DNA from: Desulfotomaculum sp.
GTDB lineage: Bacteria > Bacillota > Desulfotomaculia > Desulfotomaculales > Desulfohalotomaculaceae
Assembly (NCBI GenBank): GCA_017656165.1
Contig: JACDOL010000005.1
Coordinates: forward strand, 1-58,226
Direction: 5' to 3'
Length of the DNA stretch: 58,226 nucleotides
Of the stretch, positions 58,184 to 58,226 are shown one piece after another; the stretch's first letter is position 1; each line of letters begins with the position of its first letter. The translations under genes were made by a program, and so were the position numbers. The notes under the pieces were generated by a model. The model was given only the letters and a program-made list of their open reading frames with translations, did no database searches and had not been told where the DNA came from.

Positions 58184-58226
58184 TGGCTCCGCGAGCAGGA
58201 CTCGAACCTGCAACCTACCGGTTAAC
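58184..58226 (-). tRNA. Partial tRNA, probably Asn (GTT)
   Basis: Only the 3' half is in the window: anticodon GTT followed by AA and the 3' anticodon-stem strand, the T arm GCAGG-TTCGAGT-CCTGC, and acceptor TCGCGGA with G73 and an encoded CCA. The 5' half lies beyond the window edge, so identity rests on the anticodon position. Confidence 0.75.

Overview
The window is chromosomal core DNA from an anaerobic, spore-forming Firmicute, most probably a Peptococcaceae / Desulfotomaculum-like clostridium. The clues are the gene order (ctsR-mcsA-mcsB-clpC-radA-disA, carD, yacL-ispD-ispF-gltX, cysE-cysS-mrnC-thyX-rlmB-yacP-sigH, tRNAs, tuf, rpmG-secE-nusG, then the rpl/rpo/str/S10/spc/alpha clusters), the sporulation genes sigH and cwlD, the Firmicute-only CtsR/McsAB regulators, and a four-cysteine insert in EF-Tu. 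The genus is an inference; no rRNA is present. Almost everything is on the minus strand, so transcription runs from high to low coordinates. Only two supported genes are on the plus strand: a 56-codon ORF at 1852 and a 132-codon gene at 50361.

In transcription order: (1) 58226-53374, a partial tRNA-Asn with its terminator, then the heat-shock operon ctsR-mcsA-mcsB-clpC behind a sigma-A-like promoter with CtsR-type heptads. (2) 53289-49494, radA and disA (DNA repair, c-di-AMP), then carD, divergent from an unnamed plus-strand gene. (3) 49493-45584, yacL, ispD, ispF and gltX. (4) 45498-40024, cysE, cysS, mrnC, thyX, rlmB, yacP and sigH. (5) 39994-38038, five tRNAs (Thr-TGT, Tyr, fMet, Thr-GGT, Met) and tufB with its own promoter. 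(6) 37813-34265, rpmG-secE-nusG-rplK-rplA, an L10 leader, rplJ-rplL and a terminator. (7) 34168-26996, rpoB-rpoC behind a consensus promoter and an about 180-nt leader that looks like an attenuator. (8) 26936-7421, the str, S10, spc and alpha operons as one continuous array (L7Ae-like gene, rpsL, rpsG, fusA, tufA, rpsJ to rplQ, with secY, map, a KOW gene and infA embedded), ending at a terminator. (9) 7354-4088, an ECF transporter module (ecfA1-ecfA2-ecfT) and truA. (10) 4033-3022, rplM-rpsI behind a strong promoter and a probable L13 leader. (11) 2794-74, cwlD, a cysteine desulfurase-family gene and uspA.

The window holds the transcription and translation machinery plus proteostasis (CtsR/McsAB/ClpC arginine-phosphorylation system), genome surveillance (RadA/DisA) and isoprenoid, cysteine and thymidylate biosynthesis. 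I found no mobile element, prophage, CRISPR array or defence island. The most interesting signals are regulatory: the rpoB leader with an 11-codon ORF that overlaps an intrinsic terminator, an explicit antiterminator/terminator switch in the L10 leader, unusually spaced CtsR heptads, and several perfect inverted repeats. Other points are the plus-strand gene sharing a promoter region with carD, the near-identical tuf genes with a cysteine cluster, and the absence of adk from its usual slot between secY and map. No clearly new multi-gene system is visible.
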